Below, in pieces: positions 1-11,845 of a DNA stretch of 64,000 nucleotides. The DNA is from Cherax quadricarinatus (lineage: Eukaryota; Arthropoda; Malacostraca; Decapoda; Parastacidae). A model generated the notes under the pieces. The model made no database searches. It saw only the letters and a program-made list of their open reading frames with translations, and had not been told where the DNA came from. The stretch is taken from contig NC_091369.1 in assembly GCF_038502225.1 (NCBI RefSeq), forward strand, positions 13,917,469 to 13,981,468, written 5' to 3'. A program made the translations under genes and the position numbers. Positions within the stretch are counted from its first letter, which is position 1. Every line of letters begins with the position of its first letter.

Positions 1-519
1 TGGGAACAAATTCGGTCAGTACTGGCACCTGAACATACTTCTGGAATGAAAAAAATATCGTTAACCGGGGGTCCATTGTACTTCTAAGATCCCTTGCAAT
101 CAACACAGTTCATTGTCGCGACTCAGAGCCAGACTCGGTTGGGGAACCCGTTGTTGCTGGCCCTGGCCCCTGCTTCTGCCTTAGTAATAGAAGGCCATTC
201 TGTAAACACCCCATCAACATCAATTCAGCAATGTTGCTAATAATGATGTTCTTGATATTCTGAGCAGTGTTGAGCACGTAGTTTTGCTTCTGGTAGACAA
301 CTGATTGATGATTTTTCAGTTGTCTCTGTTGTGCTGTTGTTGTATTGTTGAGGACACTTCTGTCTACTGCGTGTGGGCTGCTGCGCTGTCTAGGCTAAAG
401 TTTGATAACCTTGAAGTGGCAGTTAGAGGCGCAATGTGGAAAGATCTTGCTTTGTAACATCCAGATCTCAGGACATCCTGGTGATAAGTATTTTGAACCT
501 GGGTTTATGGGCCTCTCTT
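1..519. other. No gene recognised; old repeat remnant
   Basis: No supportable reading frame. The stretch around 125-290 (CAGAGCCAGACTC, then CTGGCCCTG and a T-rich tail) resembles 5127-5290, so both are probably diverged copies of one interspersed repeat that I cannot name. Confidence 0.3.
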
Positions 520-672
520 GGTAGAATTACCGACAGTGTCTTAGGTATAAGGAGACAATTGCAACTAATGTGACATATTATTGTGGCAACGTTTCGCTCT
601 CCAGGAGCTTCAACAAAGTTCCCGAAGAGCGAAACGTTGCCACAATAAAATGTTACATTTGTGTTCTTTCCC
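520..672. mobile_element. Foldback element, hammerhead-like family A, degenerate
   Basis: It opens with GGTAGAATTACCGACAG (520-536). The core holds two inverted copies of TGGCAACGTTTCGCTCT (584-600, and complement 624-642). The minus-strand arm keeps stem II GCTC/GAGC with loop CTGGA (596-608), GAA and the ACGT palindrome (589-592). Its core has drifted to TTGTTGAA, and the plus arm has lost stem II. Same family as the perfect palindrome at 23024-23195. Confidence 0.7.
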
Positions 673-1335
673 ATCTCGAATCATGATGAACTGGTGAACA
701 TTCCTGCCACCGGTTATATGAACCTGTCGTGGCATCAGTATACTGAATAAACTCTCTTAAGTACTTCTCAAGTTTTAGACCTATTTTTAAACGTTTTGTG
801 GCAAGAAACTGATTAGGGAACACTAGCTGTCTCCAGCTTGAACTTTCTCTTACACTCATTATGGCTTTGTCATGACTGGGATGCCTTTGGGATCTGCGGG
901 AATTTTCCCCAAGTCTTTTCCACATAAATACGTTAATAAGATTAACTAATGATCCTTATTTTTCATGGTGCGACAAAATAAGTAACACGACAAATAAATA
1001 CTAACACATTTTCATTGTTTTGCTAATTTCAACTTTTTGTTTCGTCCGCTATATAAAACAAATACATTTTTTTTCGTTGAAAATAATATTAATAATATAC
1101 CAAAAGTAATATTTTTCATTATCTAAATTCTACTAAATCATACGTCAATTAAAAAAAACTTAATATAAAGATCAAAATGCATTTTTTTCGTTATGTTCAC
1201 ATTGATTTTCAGAGATTTTTTTCGTCAAAAAATAGAAAACTCTAAATTTCAATTTTTCCCCCCCACGTAGTATAGCTGGGTTTTTTCCCCATTTTCTCCG
1301 TACATGGCTGTTTTCCCCCCGTTTTTCGGTCCCAT
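673..1335. other. AT-rich, no gene seen
   Basis: T-rich, A-rich and (near 1255-1325) C-run-rich sequence. It grades into the 25-bp array that follows. No supportable ORF. Confidence 0.4.
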
Positions 1336-1910
1336 GAATAGTATAGCTGTATTTCCTCAGGTATATTATAGCTGTGTTTTCTCAGGTATATTATAGCTGT
1401 GTTTTCTCAGGTATATTATAGCTGTGTTTTCTCAGGTATATTATAGCTTTGTTTTCTCAGGTATAGTATAGCTGTGTTTTCTCAGGTATAGTATAGCTGT
1501 GTTTTCTCAGGTATAGTATAGCTGTGTTTCCTCAGGTATATTATAGCTGTGTTTTCTCAGGTATAGTATAGCTGTGTTTCCTCAGGTATATTATAGCTGT
1601 GTTTTCTCAGGTATAGTATAGCTGTGTTTTCTCAGGTATATTATAGCTGTGTTTTCTCAGGTATATTATAGCTGTGTTTTCTCAGGTATAGTATAGCTGT
1701 GTTTCCTCAGGTATAGTATAGCTGTGTTTCCTCAGGTATAATATAGCTGTGTTTTCTCAGGTATAGTATAGCTGTGTTTCCTCAGGTATAGTATAGCTGT
1801 GTTTCCTCAGGTATAGTATAGCTGTGTTTTCTCAGGTATAGTATAGCTGTGTTTCCTCAGGTATAGTATAGCTGTGTTTTCTCAGGTATAGTATAGCTGT
1901 GTTTTCTCAC
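1336..1910. repeat. Minisatellite, 25-bp unit, about 23 copies
   Basis: The 25-bp period is visible as CTCAG ending at 1360, 1385, 1410 and so on. Units carry GTATAGTATAGCTGTG followed by TTTTCTCAG or TTTCCTCAG. Variants (GTATATTA versus GTATAGTA) are interspersed. Units decay from 1911 to about 2000. Confidence 0.95.
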
Positions 1911-2079
1911 GTGTAGTTTACCTGTTTTTTCTCGCGTGTAGTATAATTTTTTCCTCGCCTATATTATAGCTGTTTTTTCCTCACTTATAGCTAGTTTTCC
2001 CCTCGTGCAATGCAGTTAAGTTTTCCCCTCGTATTATAAAGCTAGTTTGTCAGACGTAAAGTATGGTATAGCTCGTTAA

Positions 2080-2660
2080 TCACACGTTGAATATAGCAAA
2101 AAAATGTTGAATGTTGTGGTTGATTATCCTGAGGATAGGGGGATAAGGCTGAATATAGCGGTTATTTATCCTGACTGTAGCGGAGAATGTTGAATATAGC
2201 TGTTATTTAGTATGGCCTGTGCAAAATCAATGCTGTAAACAAATGACTAAACGTGTTATTTATCCCGAGGATAGCGAGAAACGCTGAATGTTGGAGTTAT
2301 TTATCCTGAAGATAACGGAAACTGTTGACTGTAGCGGTTATTTAGCTCGAAGATAGCGGAAAATGTTAAAAGTAGCGCAATTTACCTCGAGGATAGCGGA
2401 AACGCCGAATGTAGCAGTTCCCGAGGATAGCTGAAAATGTTGGCCAGAGGATAGCGGAAAACTTTGAACTTAGCGGTTATTTAGCTAGACAGCGGAAAAT
2501 ATTGAACGTAGCGGCTCTTTAGGCAGAGGATAGCGGAGAACTTTGAACGTAGCGGTTATTTAACCAGAAGATAGCGGAAAGTTATGAACATAGCGATTAT
2601 TTAGCCAGATAGCAGAAAACATTAAACGCAGCGGTTATTTAGCCAGAAAGCGGAAAACAC
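2080..2660. repeat. Degenerate minisatellite, about 40-bp unit
   Basis: Recurring phrases GAGGATAGCGGAAAATGTTG, AATGTAGCGGTTATTTA and CCAGA recur about every 40 bp with many substitutions and small deletions. It looks old. Confidence 0.8.
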
Positions 2661-3164
2661 AGAAGCAGTGAGGCAGGTAACAGTAAATTTCCTAATTCCC
2701 TTTGGTTTATATTCTAATATTTTTTCGGCTTTCCCTTAAATTTGTTAATCTGGTGGTGATCTCTTGTTAAAGAATCGTCACCAGAGAAACTGGTGAAGGG
2801 ATCTCGATCCGATGAGACAGACGTTCCTTCCACCTTTTTTTCGATATCTTTTGCTCATTTCTTAGGGGATTACCTATACGCGTTTAGCAATTCCCGTTCA
2901 GTATAATATTTATTTAAAATGTAAATTTCTTGATTCTAGATAATATATCTAGAAAAAATTCTTAGTCCAGTTTATAATAGTTCATAAAACGTGAAACTGT
3001 TTTTGGTGAGACGTTTTTCTTGGAACTCATCCTCCCAATTTCTCTTCAGCCCAATTTCTGTCTTGCTATTAAGCCAGATATTCACCCAATTTTCCATCCA
3101 ATTCGGAGACCGCATTTATCACGGCCTTGCATCACGTTTTAGAGCCTCGGGAGGTAATACTGCC
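2661..3164. other. No gene recognised
   Basis: Unremarkable AT-rich sequence with no convincing coding region or repeat. Confidence 0.3.
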
Positions 3165-3315
3165 TCAGAGGGAGAGACAGAAGGAGGGACAGACAGGGAG
3201 AGGGACAGGGAGATAGAGAGACAGGGACAGAGGCAGGGACAGAGACAAACAGAGACAGGGACAGAGAGACACAGGGACCATGAGAGAGACAGGGACAGAG
3301 GATGGGAGGGAGGGT
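3165..3315. repeat. Purine-rich (GGGACAGAGA)-like tract
   Basis: Imperfect tandem GGGACAGA/GAGACAGG units. The open frames across it are a by-product of low complexity. Confidence 0.85.
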
Positions 3316-3739
3316 GGAAGGATTGGAGGGAGTCTTGAGACTGAGTTCTCCATCCTCACGTTCCATCCTGCCTCTTCCCTTTATATCAGGACAACGACCA
3401 CGTTCACGCCGACTTGTAGGAATGGCAACGAGAATCAGAGGACCAGGAATGGTCTGTATATTTTTGGAACCCGATTTCTTCTCTCACTACCTTTTTTGGG
3501 GAGAGAATTGTGTGGACGTGCGTGTGCGTGCGTGTGTGGACGTGCGTGCGTGGGGATGACACCCTGGCATCCCGGCAGTATGACAGGATGACACCCTGAC
3601 ATCACGGCAGGGTGTCATCCTGACACATACTATGTTGTTCTCATTGATTTATGTGAAGCCATTCTCTTCCCCTCACCCTACCACCTAAACTAATTTGACC
3701 TGAGTCACTCATTTCTCGCCTACCGAAGCTAATCGTGTT

Positions 3740-4960
3740 TACTCTTGAAGTTGTGTCTTTAGTTTGCCTCTAAAGACACTTCCTCATCAAAGTCATTCCA
3801 TTTCTCAACCACTCTGAGACTAAAATATTTCTTCACATCTCAGTGAGATGGTTTAAGATTCTGTATGTCGCAATCATGTCTCCTCTTGTCCCTCTCTCTC
3901 CCAAGGTCAGTTCCTTCAACCTTTTCTCGTAACGGATTTCCCTAACTTCTGGCGTCAGCCTTGTGATCTTTTCTAGCTTCTGTACGTGCTTGACCAGGTG
4001 TGGGATCTATGTTGGGGCCGAGTACTCGGTGACTGGCCTAATATATGAATTATACAATATAAAATTCCGAAGGATTCTTTCTAAGTTTGTGGAATTCTGT
4101 TCTGAGATTTGCTAACGTTATATTTTCATAATTCCGACGATATGTTTGGTGTCATGTTTACGTCTGGACCTTTCCATTCTGTACTGTATCCCACGTGCCT
4201 TTATGTACATGCATGATATACAATACCGACAAGATGAAGAATTACAGCAAGAAGGTTATAAAGATGCCGTCTGTACCAAGATTCCATTAGGCTGCAGTGT
4301 CTGGCAATTGTACATGACTGGAATACAATACTTGTGTTGTCGGTATTGTATACCATTCATGTACACCATGTCAGACACTGGAAAATCATGAATCTTGTGA
4401 CAGAGGGCACCACAACCTTATTACTACTGGCTCATCCCTTGGGTATGATCTTTCACTGGGGAATTCCGCCTACCAGTGACAATGCCTTCATCTTGCTGCA
4501 CCTAAATCTTCGTGTACCCTTCTCCAATTCCCATGACCTTGCATTTGTTTGAGTTAACTTCAAAAACCACCAGTTTAACCACATCTATTGCTCGAGTCTC
4601 CCTGGAACTTAACACTGTCCTCTTGTGTTCCTATTCTCATTAATTTACACCATCGGCAAACATCGACACTTAGTCTCCTCTGGTAAGTTGTTCTTATATT
4701 TAGAACAGTACCAGTCCTAAATCGGTTCCTTGCAACATCCCACTGGTTACTCTCTTCAGTATTCATGTCGTTCAATACTGTTACTCTCTCCCTCTTCTTT
4801 CCTTCAGGTAACCCATGACTCGATGGAGTACTCCTTCTTTTAACCCTGTCCGTTCTTCTAATCTGGTGTTGAATTTTATCAAATACTTTCTTAATCTAAG
4901 TAGCTGCAGTCAACCCAATCTTGTCTTGTTATGTCTGTGAGACTGTCATGGGACTCAAGC
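3740..4960 (-). pseudogene. Decayed CR1-like LINE, RT C-terminal and palm relic
   Basis: Read on the minus strand, the stretch near 3785-4010 matches in order the C-terminal module of the better preserved element at 58.4-60.4 kb (cut-site phrases such as the complement of GTGCTTGACCAGG, and the NYFF/VVEKWN-like end). The part near 4560-4860 matches its palm region, including a remnant of the downstream DD-box area. Many stops and indels. It is interrupted by a foldback at 4204-4365. Confidence 0.6.
4204..4365. mobile_element. Foldback element with 28-bp inverted ends
   Basis: The left arm (4204-4231) and the reverse complement of the right arm (4338-4365) agree at about 26 of 28 positions. 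On the minus strand the inner end reads GGTATACAATACCGACA, the same hairpin-plus-GACA design seen at the ends of other foldbacks here. No GAAA core is evident inside. It sits within a decayed LINE. Confidence 0.75.
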
Positions 4961-5329
4961 AAATTCTTTAGACAGGATTTTCTATCTCTTCCTCAGTGTA
5001 TTTTTTTTTTTGTAAAAATATCTTTAAAGGTCCTGAAAACCAGTATACGCTGCTTGTCGCGTTGTAGTATTAAGGAGACTGGGGGAAGCAACTCCTGACG
5101 ACCTCTGCATAGACATTCTTTAATGAACAAGCCAGAGCCAGACTCAGCCGAACACCTGGCTGCTGGCTGATTCTGGCCCTGACTGCTTTTCTTTCTGAAG
5201 TTGACTCTGTGGACATCCCATTGGTGGAATTTGTCTCTGCGATGTGGCTAAAACAAAGATATTTTTTATATCTTTTGTAGTATTGGGTAAGTTATTTCCT
5301 AACAACACAATGAACTTCAAGGATGTGGT

Positions 5330-5535
5330 TACGTCCCCTTCAGGGAAGACGCCTTGACTCTGTTGAAGGGCACTTGATTAAAAGATATTGGAATTACCCT
5401 TCACTTCCCTGGACTGAACCTAATTACCTCCCACTCCCTTAAGAGCAGCATGACTCTTATGGGTATAATGTTTTCCACTCAATAATAATAATAACAATAA
5501 TAATTAATAATAATAATAATATTAACAATAATGTG
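5330..5535 (+). repeat. Interspersed repeat family G copy with (AAT)n tail
   Basis: The body contains the family landmarks: a 'GTTGAAGGGCACTTGAT' segment, 'ACTGAACCTAATTACCTCCC', then 'AGCATGACTCTTATGGGT', followed by an (AAT)n-rich tail at 5482-5533. Family G recurs about 20 times in the window. Its more conserved tail reads TGTATGACCCNNNNGGGTTTAGCGCTTCC. It is probably a SINE or LINE 3' end; class not determined. Confidence 0.6.
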
Positions 5536-5879
5536 GTTACAGTACTTAAGTTGACAAAGCATTTGTTGATTTGTGTGTTGCCTAATTCTGTGGCTTAGTG
5601 GTGGGTGATTTGTGCCGTTGTTGTAGAATACTTTGATTTACCTCGCCCGGGTAATTAGGCGAAAAATCAAAGAAGACAACGTGCCCATGTGTTGCAGCCC
5701 GATTTTGGCTGGACTATAAGTTGATAAGATTGAAACGGTAGTTGTAGGCACAGTGTGGGGAAATCTTGCAGGGACAGTCGAGTGAAGAAGACTTCTGGCT
5801 CTTGGTAGGCAGGCTTGTGCTCTCTTGCACTGTGGCAAACAAGTGGAGAAAGTTTCCTTCTACCTTCTACGGTTCACCT

Positions 5880-6110
5880 GACAGTAAGTAGGTACCTGGG
5901 TGCTAGTAGACTGCCGTGGGTCGCAACCCAGGGGGTGGTAGGATAACAGCCTTTACCCTGTAAATGAACTGAGATGGGATAATAGCTTTTACCCTGTAAA
6001 TGAACTGAGATGGGATAATAGCTTTTACCCTGTAAATGAGCTTAGGGAGGATAACTCTTAGCCTATAAATGAGCTGAGGTAAGATAACAGCTCTTAGCTT
6101 GTAACTTCGT
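5880..6110 (+). repeat. SINE body fragment fused to a 35-bp tandem repeat
   Basis: 5888-5932 (GGTACCTGGGTGCTAGTAGAC, then GGGTCGCAACCC) is the complement of the SINE body at 6660-6720 and 13380-13425. From about 5937, units of about 35 bp containing GGATAATAGCTTTTACCCTG repeat roughly 4-5 times with increasing decay. Confidence 0.7.
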
Positions 6111-6546
6111 CTGTTAAAAAATAATTAGCCCCTTTTTCTGTGGAAAATCATTACTAACCATACGGTACTAATTATTTTACGTTGTACAGATCCTGCGTAT
6201 ATATCCTAACAAATAACTTTCAAGCAAGAAAATCTAGCTACAGTAGAGTGTAAGATACGAGTGGAGGAGCTTGGAGAAACACTGCAAGATTGTAATGCAG
6301 CTTGTCACTATTGTGTCATACCGACTATTAAATAGGTAATATAAATATTTCAATTCTTAATTTTAATTGTAAACAAAGGCAAATGTTCAAATGCATGTTG
6401 CACAGTTGCAAGATTAATAAAACGAGTCATGTGCTTATGAACTACTAGTCTCACCCATAAATTCCTCTCCATCCCTTCCCCCCGTCACACATCACTCCCT
6501 CTCCCTTTGCATAACTTGTCAGTCCCCATTATCACTATTCCTCCCT
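6111..6546. other. No gene recognised
   Basis: AT-rich sequence with a C-rich stretch near 6460-6520. No ORF or repeat I can support. Confidence 0.3.
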
Positions 6547-6856
6547 AATAATATCTTTATTTACTACAAGTACATGTGCAAGGTATCCAGTCCTAGCTGA
6601 CATCAATGACATACTACTATACAGAAAGCCCCTTGTTATGCTGAGCATTTCGGGCAAATTAGGTCAGTTTTGTCCCAGGATGCGACCCACACCAGTCAAC
6701 TAATACCCAGGTACCCATTTTATACTGATTGGTGAACAAGGACAGCAGGTGTCTTATGTAGAAACACGTCCCTAATGTTTTCTAGCTGAACCGGAGATTC
6801 GAACTCCGGACCTCAGTGTGGGAGCTAAGTGCGCTAGCGATCGAGCTACGGGACAA
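6547..6856 (-). mobile_element. tRNA-headed SINE, head type 1
   Basis: On the minus strand a tRNA-like head comes first. The box-A-like TAGCTCGATCGCTAGCGC lies near 6829-6846 and the box-B-like GAGTTCGAATCTC near 6790-6802. A body with GGGTACCTGGGT and GGGTCGCATCC follows, and the 3' end runs into AATAAAGATATTATT. The body matches the SINE at 13253-13550 but the head is different. Transcription would use a Pol III internal promoter (family knowledge). Confidence 0.85.
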
Positions 6857-7719
6857 TTCTTCAAGGTAATTCTTCCCTCCTAACCACCTTCATCCTCACT
6901 GTTGACAGTTATATCACCGTAAATACCACTATCTAAAATCACCTTTACTAACATCAACCACAACACAGCTCTTCCAGCACACAGTTCTCCATACATCCAC
7001 GTCTGTAAATTATTAAGCAAACCAATTTTGCCTTAAAACTCTCGTTTGTGCGTCCTAATAACCAGAAACGAATTCTGTCGCTCCCCAATTGACCAATTTT
7101 TGTGATCGAATACCCTCCTGACTTCCCGGGCCTCCATTACCTCGGCAAATTTTGTTTCAGTCGTACGTGGATAGATGCATTTTCCTTTGGTCTAGGAGGA
7201 AGCCATTTGGGGCTCCCTTGCTGCCATTGTTTGCCTCGTCTCTGTCTTTGTCTTGCATGTGTTTGTTTGGAGACTCGCTTGGGAGGATGGGGAGAGGGAT
7301 TCAGTGTTGCGTTAATTTTTCTTTTCCCTTTTGTGATGTTTTTATAAATTTTTATTGTTTTGCTTGTTTTAGTGTATGACGGGGGATGGGGATGTATTTA
7401 CAAGGTATTCATACATGTTTGCATGAATATATAGATTTATCTATGTATATATTTATGCAAGTGTATGAATTCAAGCAAGCGTGAATGCTTGCATGTATTA
7501 ATGTATGCAGACAAGAAATGTATATATATGTATGTACTTTCGTGGCTTTTAAAAATTTTCTCTGTCGCTACACACACTTTTTTTTTTTTTTGCTTAGTGT
7601 GATAAATACGACATATAGAACCAGCCTTCAGTAAAAACAACATTTCGCCCAGATGGAACTGTTGAGCTTGAGATGTCTAGCTCCGTCAGAACTCTTGCTG
7701 TCTATTCTTTAAGACATGT
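6857..7719. other. No gene recognised
   Basis: Mixed AT-rich sequence. Frames up to 81 codons lack recognisable domains. T-rich tracts occur near 7300-7380 and 7577-7592. Confidence 0.3.
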
Positions 7720-7850
7720 TCCTTGACTTCTGTGAAGGCCGTTTAATGAATGGAATTTACCCTCTCCTTTGATCGAACCTGATTACCTCACATTCTCCCC
7801 AGGCGCTGCATGACTCCTACGGATCACCTTGACGTGATGGTGGGTTTGTG
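7720..7850 (+). repeat. Interspersed repeat family G copy
   Basis: It carries TTTGATCGAACCTGATTACC, CCCCAGGCGCTGCATGACTC and CTACGGAT in family order, with a diverged 3' end. Confidence 0.6.
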
Positions 7851-8589
7851 AGGGCTAGTCTAATAATATGCTCTCCTTTCTTTAACTTGTAGTGGGGCTT
7901 TTTTCTCAGTCGTTAACTTATGCTCCGGGGGACTACAGGAAAGGTTCGTTGATGCTTTCGTTGTGCTTCCACTAATTGCAGTGCTGAGAGGATCCACACC
8001 ACACAGGGACTGCATCGTCTGGTGGCACTTTGGGTGCTTCCTCTGGCGGAAGTGTTACATGAGGCAACTTCGTTTCCAGCAGTGATGACCGATAGTGTGT
8101 AGCTTTCTGCGTTCTTGCCAACAGACGACACAGCCATATCACCAATAAATGCCGTGTAGAGCCGTAGTGTATTACTCCAAACACACCCACTATGTTCGAA
8201 CCGCCAAACCTCACAAAAAGTTTACGCTTTTCTATTTCTAGCCATATGCTGCTAGCGCCTCTGGCACTGCCTAAATGAGTGGTTTTGGTAAGTCCTGCCC
8301 TGTTACTTCAGGGCTAGCTATCCAGGGGCTGTGCCCTTAGTAAGGTGAGGGCGAAGTACCTGAAGGATAGTTTGTTGCGGGATGCCTGTAGGGACCTCGG
8401 GAAACTTTTACGAGGAGTCTTTTGACATTAATAGTGTAATGAAGTTTTTAACTGATACTGGCTATTTTAACTTTATATGATTATATTTGTGTTAAGCGTT
8501 TATGTTCGTTTCTTGTGTTTGTTGATTTCTTGTTTTTGTTTTATCAAGCCTGCGAGTGCTGAGTGACCTGCCCAGTCAAAGTGCTGCCT
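7851..8589. other. No gene recognised
   Basis: There are open frames of up to 80 codons on the minus strand but no domain, no start context and no splice pattern I can defend. Confidence 0.3.
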
Positions 8590-8955
8590 AAATGTTACTA
8601 CTGCTGCTACCACCACCACAACTACCCCCACCACTACTACTACACTACCACAACTACCACCACCATTACTACTACCAAACCATCACCACAACCACCACTG
8701 CTGCCACAACCACTACTGCCACAACCACTACTACCACAACCACTATTAACACAAATACGACCACCACCATTACTACTACCAAAACCGCTACAACCGATAT
8801 TACCGCAACCACTACTACCACAACCACTATTAACACAAATACCACCACCACTACTACCACCACAACCACCACTACCACAACCACTATTAACACAAATACC
8901 ACCACCACCAACACTACTACCACAATTACCACCACTACTACTACCACCTATTCGT
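8590..8955. repeat. Imperfect (ACC/ACT)n triplet microsatellite
   Basis: A near-continuous ACC, ACT and CCA triplet tract with interspersed ATTAACACAAATAC units that themselves repeat (8744, 8827, 8884). Poly-Thr and poly-Val frames on both strands are by-products. Confidence 0.95.
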
Positions 8956-9339
8956 AGGTGCTCCTGCTTCCCACTGTAACTAGTTGTGTTCAGTCTACCA
9001 GTTTACCTGTGTATAATTACAGTGTATTTCTTTTTGAGTGGGGGGTAGAATTTTGAATCTAATTTTTTGACAATAATTTAATAGACTAACAACTACCTTT
9101 AGATGCCATCATAAACAAAGAGAGAAGTTATGAATAATTCATGCCGAGAACTGTAAACAGAAGCGTTATGTATTAAGAGAAGTGACGTAATGTTTTCCCT
9201 CCGCCCAGCTACACCTCCATAGTATATAAACATAAAATGTTTAATTGCTAGGTAACGTGTTTCTTATATAATTTTGAAGAAAATATCATAGATGGATTAA
9301 TGAAAATGTCTATATTGTACCCAAGAGTGATTATTACAT
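8956..9339. other. No gene recognised
   Basis: AT-rich, no supportable feature. Confidence 0.3.
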
Positions 9340-9495
9340 AAGAGAGAGATGTACTCATGGAGAATGTAAACAAGCCGGGTGGCATACGCCGTATTTGAAA
9401 GATCGCTTGCTGTATAGAAAGTTTTGGTCATAAATTGAGATCGCCGTATTAGCGGAACGCCGTAATGCGAAGCGCCGAAAAGCGGGGCCCTACTG
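9340..9495 (-). mobile_element. Terminal fragment of a Tigger/pogo-like DNA transposon
   Basis: Read on the minus strand from 9495 it starts CAGTAGGGCCCCGCTTTTCG and continues with GGCGTTCCGCTAATACGGCG. This is the style of pogo/Tigger terminal repeats, with a TA dinucleotide just outside (9496-9497). No second end or transposase is visible, so it is a solo terminus. Confidence 0.65.
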
Positions 9496-9773
9496 TACTG
9501 ATTATTTATAACAAGAGTATTTTCTGTTTTATTTATCCTACTACTTTTATTTTTTTTCTTGTTTTATATGCGTTTTAATTCCAAGATCGCTGATTGATTG
9601 GCATAGTCAGTGCACTATTTATATTTTGAAGCTTCTTTCCTTTCCTCCTCCTTTCAAATAGGCTTTCTTTGCATGCCCTGTCAATGGGTCTTCAGGATTT
9701 TATACGTCAGTGTCATATGCTCCCCTTACTCTCCTTGCTTGTTGTCAAAGTCAATTCTTGACTTTGACAACCA

Positions 9774-10612
9774 GTGATGGGTTGTGCCAGGGCTGCATAC
9801 ACCATGATGGGTTGTGCCAGGGCTGTGTACACCATGATGGGTTGTGCCAGGGATGTGTACACCATGATGGGTTGTGCCAGGGCTGCATACACCATGATGG
9901 GTTGTGCCAGGGTTGTGTACACCATGATGGGTTGTGCCAGGGCTGCATACACCATGATGGGTTGTGCCAGGGTTGTGTACACCATGATGGGTTGTGCCAG
10001 GGCTGCGTACACCATGATGGGTTGTGCCATGGTTGCATACACCAGTGATAGGTTGTGCCAGGACTGTGTATACCAGTGATGGGTTGTGTCGGGTCTGCAG
10101 ACACCATGATGGGTTGTGCCAGGGCTGTGTACTCCAGTGATGGGTTGTTCTGGGGCTGTGTACACCAGTGATGGGTTGTGCTGGGGCTGCATACACCATG
10201 ATGGGCTGTGCCAGGGCTGCATACACCAGTGATAGGTTGTGCCAAGACTTTGTACACCAGTGATGGGTTGTGTCAGGTATGCATATACCAGTGATGGGTT
10301 GTGCTGGGGCTGCATACACCATGATGGGTTGTGCCAGGGCTGCGTATACCAGTGATGGGTTGTGCCAGGGCTGCGTACACCAGTGATGGGTTGTACCAGG
10401 GCTGCGTACACCAATGATAGGTTGTTCTGGGGCTGCCTACACCAGTGATGGGTTGTGCCAGGGCTGCGTACACCAGTGATGGGTTGTTCTGGGGCTGCAT
10501 ACACCAGTGATGGGTTGTGCCAGGGCTGCGTACACCAGTGATGGGTTCTGGGGCTGCCTACACCAGTGATGGGTTGTGCCGGGACTGCGTACACCATAGT
10601 GGGTTGTGCACA
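9774..10612. repeat. Minisatellite, 30-31-bp unit, about 27 copies
   Basis: The unit contains GATGGGTTGTGCCAGGGCTG followed by a TACACCA box. Linkers are CCAT (30 bp) at the left and CCAGT (31 bp) from about 10040. Because 30 is a multiple of three, the left part stays open in several frames on both strands. These frames are not genes. Confidence 0.97.
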
Positions 10613-11039
10613 CTTCAGGTATGGTGTTCTAAATTATTCTTTATTTATATTTATGAATCTTGTTTTGAAATTAGCCGGTCTAGTCTATCCTGCCGCCTAT
10701 GTTATCCAGTTAATAGACCTCTTTTGCCGACAAATTTGTCATGGCTGTGATCTTAAGATTGTGTTGTCAGGTAAGGGGCTATGTTCCTCTGTTTTAATTT
10801 CCAGCTGGGGTCGGCCACGTTCAAACAGTGGCAAGCTTTGAGTGGTTTGTGCCTAGCTGCAAAGGTTCTTTCCTCTGGAAAGGGTTCAATTCTTCCCACA
10901 GGATGCCGAATTTGACACACACACACATACACACACACACACTATCTCTCACTCATACGCATACAAACACACACTGAGCCATACAATTGTTTGTAGTTCC
11001 CCTCTATGCATCCCCCTTTCATCATGTTTGGTGTGTACA
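10613..11039. other. No gene recognised; short (CA)n
   Basis: There is a small CACA-rich tract at 10915-10960. Otherwise nothing supportable. Confidence 0.35.
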
Positions 11040-11400
11040 GTGTGGGTCAGGTGTCAGAATAATGACCAGTTATGACTTCGGAGATAGCCACGTAAAAATT
11101 ATATCTCCGGGGCCTAATTGGATACAGGCAGGGAAGCATTCTTGATGTACAGTTGTGTGAGAGGGGAGGAGATATATGAGTGTGTGTGCAATAATATCAC
11201 AGTAAACAGGTGATATCACAGTATGCAAAAATAACCATAGTAAAAAAATATTGAAATTCCAAGCGCTTTCGTGATTTCTCACATTATCAAGGAATAGTAA
11301 AAATATTAGGATAACAGAAGACATATAAAGTTGAAATATGACCCCAAATACGACCCTACTTGAAGGTGGAAGTGTAGTGAAAAACACTTAGGTCACATGT
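11040..11400 (-). mobile_element. Element with hammerhead-like motif, family F
   Basis: The motif lies at 11256-11295 on the minus strand. Stem I is ATTCC/GGAAT, the core TTGATAAT, and stem II GTGA/TCAC with a GAAA loop. GAA, the palindrome AGCGCT and one unpaired T follow. All parts are intact. Flanks at 11195-11250 (CACAGTAAACAGGTGATATC) recur inverted at 17220-17275, which marks it as an interspersed family. Outer limits are approximate. Confidence 0.7.
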
Positions 11401-11574
11401 CAAGTAAAAATTGAAGAATGACGTGTTGGTCATAGTTTAAAATCCTTCCAAACTGTTCTTTAAATTAATTTATACAACCCAGAACTTACATCAGCACCAC
11501 AATCAACACCGTTTTCCACGAAGCTTGATTCAGTTATATTTCGCTCAATCACAGACTAGCTTGATGCAACCAAT

Positions 11575-11845
11575 AAATGTATTTATTATTATTATTAAAG
11601 ATTCGTCGTTATTCTCCCGGCCCGGCCTTGGCTCCCTCTTTAGGGAGTGTCTGAGACCTAAGTCTCCCATGGGAGGAGGCACAAGTACCTCCTCATCTTT
11701 GGGACCAACTGTCCCCAGACCTAGCTACAAGCTAGGCCTCTCTGGTCTGCCATCCCCGCCCCAAGGGGCCTAATGGGAATGACAGTCTTGTGAGCTGCAA
11801 GCTCGGGCTCCGGCACCTACCCTACCCTAGAAGGGCTGGGCATGG
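11575..11845 (+). repeat. Unclassified interspersed repeat with (ATT)n start
   Basis: It starts with an (ATT)4 stretch, then GATTCGTCGTTATTCTCCC, a GC-rich body and CCTAGAAGGGCTGGGCATGG. The composition contrasts sharply with the AT-rich flanks. I take it for a SINE or LINE tail, but only one copy lies in the window. Confidence 0.45.

Noticed and set aside
4204..4365. A hammerhead-like motif in this foldback
   Set aside because: The inverted ends match the design, but no GAA plus short palindrome and no YTGATRA core were found inside.
6785..6856. A genuine tRNA gene
   Set aside because: Box A and B-like sequences are present, but the acceptor and D stems do not pair well and the sequence continues into a repeated SINE body.
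9710..10600. 294-codon and other frames in the 30-bp array
   Set aside because: Same artefact: a repeat unit divisible by three without stops.
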